Positions 5,720 through 10,235 of a stretch of 10,235 bases of DNA are shown one piece after another. Positions within the stretch are counted from its first letter, which is position 1. Every line of letters starts with the position of its first letter. The notes under the pieces were generated by a model. It searched no databases. It had not been told where the DNA came from and saw only the letters and a program-made list of their open reading frames with translations. The stretch lies in NCBI GenBank assembly GCA_023436025.1, contig JAEZKX010000192.1, forward strand, positions 1 through 10,235. Direction: 5' to 3'. The translations under genes and the position numbers were made by a program. The stretch is from Pseudomonadota bacterium (GTDB lineage Bacteria > Pseudomonadota > Gammaproteobacteria > Burkholderiales > Burkholderiaceae_C).

Positions 5720-6793
5720 ATGACGCGCGTTTTCAATTTCAGTCCCGGTCCCGCCACCCTTCCGGAGCCCGTGCTGCGGCAGGCCGCCGCCGAGATGCTG
5801 GACTGGCACGGTTCCGGCATGTCGGTGATGGAGATGAGCCACCGCGGCAAGGAGTTCATGTCCATCCATGCCGAGGCCGAGTCGCTGCTGCGCGAGCTGC
5901 TGGCCATCCCGGACGGCTACAAGGTGCTGTTCATGCAGGGTGGCGCCATCGGCGAGAACGCCATCGTGCCGATGAACCTGATCGGCCGCGCAGGCCGCGC
6001 CGACTACGTGGTCACCGGCGACTGGTCGCGCAAGTCGATGAAGGAGGCGGCGCATTTCGGCCAGGTGAACCTGGCCGCCGAGGGGGACAACACCGCCATC
6101 CCGCCACAGGCCGGCTGGAAGCTCGACCCGGGCGCGGCCTATGTCCACATCTGCTCCAACGAGACCATCGGCGGCGTGCAGTTCCACTGGACGCCCGACA
6201 CCGGCGACGTGCCGCTGGTGGCCGACATGTCCTCGGACATCCTGTCGCGACCGATCGACGTTTCCAGGTACGGACTGATCTACGCCGGCGCGCAGAAGAA
6301 CATGGGTCCCTCGGGCCTGACCGTGGTGATCGTGCGCGAGGACCTGCTGGGGCACGCGCTGCCGATCACGCCTTCGGCCTTCAACTACGCCATCCAGGCC
6401 GCCAGCGACTCGATGTACAACACCCCGCCCACCTACGCGATCTACATCGCCGGGCTGGTGATGAAGCACGTCAAGGCCCATGGCGGCATGCCGGCCATGG
6501 CCGAACACAATCGCGCCAAGGCGCAGGTGCTCTACGAATTCCTGGACAACAGCAGCTTCTTCCGCAATCCGGTGGCTGCCGCCGACCGTTCGCTCATGAA
6601 CGTGCCGTTCTGGCTGAAGGACCCGGCGCTGGACGCCACCTTTCTGGAAGGCGCGCAGGCGCGCGGCCTGATCCAGCTGAAGGGCCACCGCTCGGTGGGC
6701 GGCATGCGCGCCTCGATCTACAACGCCATGTCCATCGAAGGGGTGCAGGCGCTGGTCGGCTACATGAAGGAATTCGAGCGCCAGCACGGCTAG
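5720..6793 (+). CDS. serC: Phosphoserine aminotransferase
   Basis: A 357-residue PLP enzyme (class V aminotransferase fold; E. coli SerC has 362). It converts 3-phosphohydroxypyruvate and glutamate to phosphoserine in serine synthesis, and serves the analogous phosphohydroxythreonine step of pyridoxal phosphate synthesis in many bacteria. Diagnostic segments are FNFSPGPATLP (5-15), MEMSHRGKEF (38-47), FMQGGAIGENAIVP (71-84), the PLP lysine Lys193 in YAGAQKNMGPSGLT (188-201), NTPPTYAIY (234-242) and GHRSVGGMRASIYNAM (322-337). The frame is open back to ATG 5645, but homology begins at MTRVFNFSPGP. AGGAGAG at 5700-5706 precedes ATG 5720, although the spacing is long, so 5720 is chosen. The gene stands between a divergent XRE regulator and acnA, not in the gyrA-serC-pheA cluster familiar in betaproteobacteria. 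The 79-bp gap to acnA leaves co-transcription open. No key residue is missing. Confidence 0.97.
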   Translation: MTRVFNFSPGPATLPEPVLRQAAAEMLDWHGSGMSVMEMSHRGKEFMSIHAEAESLLRELLAIPDGYKVLFMQGGAIGENAIVPMNLIGRAGRADYVVTGDWSRKSMKEAAHFGQVNLAAEGDNTAIPPQAGWKLDPGAAYVHICSNETIGGVQFHWTPDTGDVPLVADMSSDILSRPIDVSRYGLIYAGAQKNMGPSGLTVVIVREDLLGHALPITPSAFNYAIQAASDSMYNTPPTYAIYIAGLVMKHVKAHGGMPAMAEHNRAKAQVLYEFLDNSSFFRNPVAAADRSLMNVPFWLKDPALDATFLEGAQARGLIQLKGHRSVGGMRASIYNAMSIEGVQALVGYMKEFERQHG

Positions 6794-6872
6794 GGAGGCC
6801 TTGCCCCTTCGGCCACCCCCGTCCGCCGCGCTTGGCGGCACAATGATGCGAACCAAGAAATAGAGGTCAGCC

Positions 6873-9733
<2,861 letters not shown>

Positions 9734-9737
<4 letters not shown>

Positions 9738-10235
9738 GCGGCTTCGAGCTGCTCGTTGCCGGCGGCGGCATCGGGGGCTTGGCCGCGGCCCTGGCGGCGC
9801 GGCGCGCGGGCTGGGAAGCCCGCGTCTTCGAACAGGCGGCCGATTTTTCCGAGGCGGGCGCGGGCATCCAGCTCGGCCCCAATGTCACGCGCATCCTGGC
9901 GGGCTGGGGCCTGCTCGATGGGGCGCTGGCGCAGCAGGCCTGCCGGCCGCGCCGCCTGTGTGTGCGCGATGCGGTGGGCGGCCGGGCACTGGCCGAACTG
10001 CGCCTGGACGATTTCTCCCAGCGCTATGGCGCCCCCTACCTCACCGTGCACCGTGCCGACCTGCAGTCGGCGTTGCTGGCGGATGCGCGCGCGCAGGGCG
10101 TGCGGCTGCATCCGCAGCGCAAGGCCCTGGTGGCCGAGGAGCACGGCGCGGTGGTGCGGGTGCGCTTCGAGCAGGGCCCGGCCTGCGAGGGCGAGGCGCT
10201 GGTCGCCGCCGACGGCCTGTGGAGCACGCTGCGCC
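9734..10235 (+). CDS. FAD-dependent monooxygenase, aromatic-ring hydroxylase type (5' part)
   Basis: The first 167 residues of a group A flavoprotein monooxygenase, cut by the window end. The start is GTG 9734, overlapping the acnA stop (GTGA). No start further downstream would keep the FAD-binding fold intact, and no clear Shine-Dalgarno is seen, so translation is probably coupled to acnA. Residues 4-34 form the Rossmann dinucleotide site (LLVAGGGIGGLAAALAARR, then the ribose-binding Glu34 in VFEQA). AGAGIQLGPNVTRIL (41-55) and TVHRADLQSALL (104-115) are typical of the salicylate hydroxylase / 3-hydroxybenzoate 6-hydroxylase / 6-hydroxynicotinate 3-monooxygenase branch. AADGLWSTLR (158-167) is the DG motif that contacts both FAD and NAD(P)H. 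The substrate-binding half is outside the window, so the substrate cannot be named. A UbiH-like role is less likely from the motif style. Confidence 0.9.

Noticed and set aside
5611..5907. N-terminal extension of the XRE regulator by 99 codons
   Set aside because: The extra sequence is antisense to the serC 5' end and unlike any regulator; the HTH sits at the normal position if ATG 5610 is used.
4615..6846. A 743-codon plus-strand frame spanning the regulator and serC
   Set aside because: It crosses two well-supported genes in other frames, has no family motifs, and its composition is typical of shadow frames.
6820..6850. CCGCC-GCGCTT-GGCGG stem with CACAAT as a possible terminator or promoter before acnA
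   Set aside because: The stem is only five pairs with no T-run, and no -35 lies at suitable distance from CACAAT; too weak to list as a feature.

Overview
The window is GC-rich with strong G/C third-position bias and compact gene spacing. Its gene content points to a betaproteobacterium of the Burkholderiales, most likely Comamonadaceae (Ramlibacter, Variovorax or Acidovorax type). That placement rests on protein resemblance and gene order recalled from the group, not on a search. Eight protein-coding genes are supported, the first and last of them cut by the window edges. I saw no rRNA, tRNA, CRISPR array, transposase or phage gene.

Left block (1-3594, plus strand): the C-terminal end of a CitE-like (HpcH/HpaI family) CoA-ester lyase overlaps by four bases (ATGA) a secreted protein with an MliC-like core. 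This is followed after 25 bp by acnB, aconitase B. A strong intrinsic terminator closes this apparent operon. Next (3651-4661) is a short SbmA/BacA-family inner-membrane peptide transporter lacking the two N-terminal membrane helices of E. coli SbmA. It converges on a minus-strand XRE regulator with an MmyB-like ligand-binding domain (4792-5610). The 130 bp between them is packed with GC-rich inverted repeats.

Right block: the regulator is divergent from serC, phosphoserine aminotransferase (5720-6793). The 109-bp divergent region, with the regulator's start codon, carries two perfect dyads, candidate operators. acnA, aconitase A (6873-9737), follows serC and overlaps by GTGA a FAD-dependent aromatic-ring-type monooxygenase that runs off the window.

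The core theme is central carbon metabolism: both aconitase types (the citrate/isocitrate step, and probably 2-methylaconitate for AcnB) lie within 6 kb, with a CoA-ester lyase and serine biosynthesis nearby. I found no convincing wholly new multi-gene system. The points worth a second look are the compact SbmA, the MliC-like protein embedded in a TCA-cycle operon, the dyads between regulator and serC, and the structured convergent intergenic element.
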